Shown here in pieces: positions 4,651 through 5,316 of a stretch of 5,316 bases of DNA; position 1 is the stretch's first letter; each line of letters starts with the position of its first letter. Below the pieces are notes generated by a model. The model was not told the origin of the DNA and made no database searches. It was given only the letters and a program-made list of their open reading frames with translations. Both the position numbers and the translations under genes were made by a program. The stretch is from Chloroflexota bacterium (GTDB lineage: Bacteria; Chloroflexota; Dehalococcoidia; Lucifugimonadales; Lucifugimonadaceae), in contig JACPRT010000020.1 of assembly GCA_016189845.1 (NCBI GenBank), positions 1-5,316 of the forward strand, in the 5' to 3' direction.

Positions 4651-5316
4651 GCCGGTGGGCGCCAGCCGCGGACCACCGCGTCGGACATCCTGGCCACTCG
4701 CACCATGGCCTTCACGTCGTGCACGCGCACGATATCGACACCACGCTGGATCGCCAGCGCGACTGTCGCAGCGGTGCCCTCGACGCGTTCATCTGCGGGC
4801 AGGTTGAGGACCGCGCCGATTGACGACTTTCGAGAAGTCCCGATCAGGACCGGATACCCCAGCGACTTGAGTGCGAACACGCCCCGCAGCATTTCAAGGC
4901 TGTGAAGGACCGTCTTTCCGAAGCCGATCCCCGGATCGACGATGATTTTGCCCGGCTTCACCCCTTCGGCCTTCGCGCGATTGGCAGCGCTGCGAAGGTC
5001 TTCGAGCACTTCCGCGACGACGTCGCGATACACGGCCCGCTGCCGTGTGTGGCTGACGACGATCGGCACGTCGAGTTCGGCGACTGTCCCCGCCATGTCT
5101 GGATCCCCCAGCATCGAAACATCGTTGACCATCGCCGCCCCGGCCTGCACGGCATCGCGGGCGACCCGCGCCTTGCGGGTGTCGATGCTTACAGGCACCT
5201 TCAGACCTGCGACGAGCCGTCCCAGAACCGGCATCACCCGGCGCAACTCCTCGTCGGCAGTCACTGGCGCGGCGCCAACGTAGACGCTCGCGGGCCGGGT
5301 CGATTCGCCACCGACA
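4647..5316 (-). CDS. folP: Dihydropteroate synthase (5' end beyond window)
   Basis: Condenses p-aminobenzoate with dihydropterin pyrophosphate to give dihydropteroate; it is the sulfonamide target. The 222 visible residues run in frame to the right edge, beginning with the pterin-site signature VGGESTRP (1-8); the first block, usually containing NVTPDSFSDGG, lies outside. Other motifs are SIDTRKARVA (43-52), AGAAMVNDVS (58-67), DPGIGFGKT (127-135), GTSRKSSIG (159-167), where SRK binds PABA and phosphate, and RVHDVK (197-202). The GTG at 5264 is internal, because conserved sequence continues upstream of it. The segment usually resembling MHMxGxPxTMQ is shortened to SHTRQRAVYRDVV (88-100); some lineages have a comparable short loop. 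The stop TGA (4649-4647) overlaps the folK start by 4 bp, an operon sign. Confidence 0.96.
   Translation of the reverse strand, partial: VGGESTRPASVYVGAAPVTADEELRRVMPVLGRLVAGLKVPVSIDTRKARVARDAVQAGAAMVNDVSMLGDPDMAGTVAELDVPIVVSHTRQRAVYRDVVAEVLEDLRSAANRAKAEGVKPGKIIVDPGIGFGKTVLHSLEMLRGVFALKSLGYPVLIGTSRKSSIGAVLNLPADERVEGTAATVALAIQRGVDIVRVHDVKAMVRVARMSDAVVRGWRPPA

Noticed and set aside
1..5316. tRNA genes, CRISPR arrays, insertion sequences or a novel defence system
   Set aside because: No cloverleaf, regularly spaced repeats, transposase or terminal repeats were seen; the gene content is housekeeping and metabolic.

Overview
The window is a clearly GC-rich stretch of bacterial chromosome. It is densely packed, uses ATG, GTG and TTG starts, and several genes carry clear Shine-Dalgarno motifs. 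A single-chain (alpha-2, 'eukaryotic-type') glycyl-tRNA synthetase, the folP-folK order, and an amidase next to a short-chain dehydrogenase suggest a high-GC free-living bacterium. Chloroflexota (Dehalococcoidia or SAR202-like) or Actinobacteria are my best guesses; this is inferred from protein style, not from any search.

Layout, left to right. (1) Minus strand, 1-1884: an SDR-family NAD(P)-dependent oxidoreductase (1884-1024) is followed after 57 bp by an amidase-signature hydrolase (966 to beyond base 1). They probably form one transcription unit, with a hairpin and a short direct repeat between them. (2) 1885-2046: a divergent intergenic region with weak promoter-like sequences, then a structured leader before glyS. 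(3) Plus strand, 2047-4128: glyS (glycyl-tRNA synthetase), then 72 bp, then a four-helix CopD-like membrane protein. (4) Minus strand, 5316-4159: folP (dihydropteroate synthase, N-terminus beyond the right edge) overlaps folK (HPPK) by 4 bp. This folate pair converges on the membrane protein gene, with only 30 bp between them.

Functionally, folP and folK carry out adjacent steps of tetrahydrofolate synthesis and glyS charges tRNA-Gly. The SDR and amidase look like a small catabolic or detoxifying pair with unknown substrates. The most interesting signal is in the glyS leader. Two 7-bp hairpins share the same bases and so exclude each other. One pairs with the proposed TTG start codon and loops out the Shine-Dalgarno; the other presents GCC, the tRNA-Gly anticodon triplet, at the anticodon positions of a 7-nt loop. 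This could be a translational autoregulatory switch resembling E. coli thrS in principle, but it is unproven. No RNA genes, mobile elements or CRISPR arrays were seen, and no gene-free stretch exceeds 300 bases.
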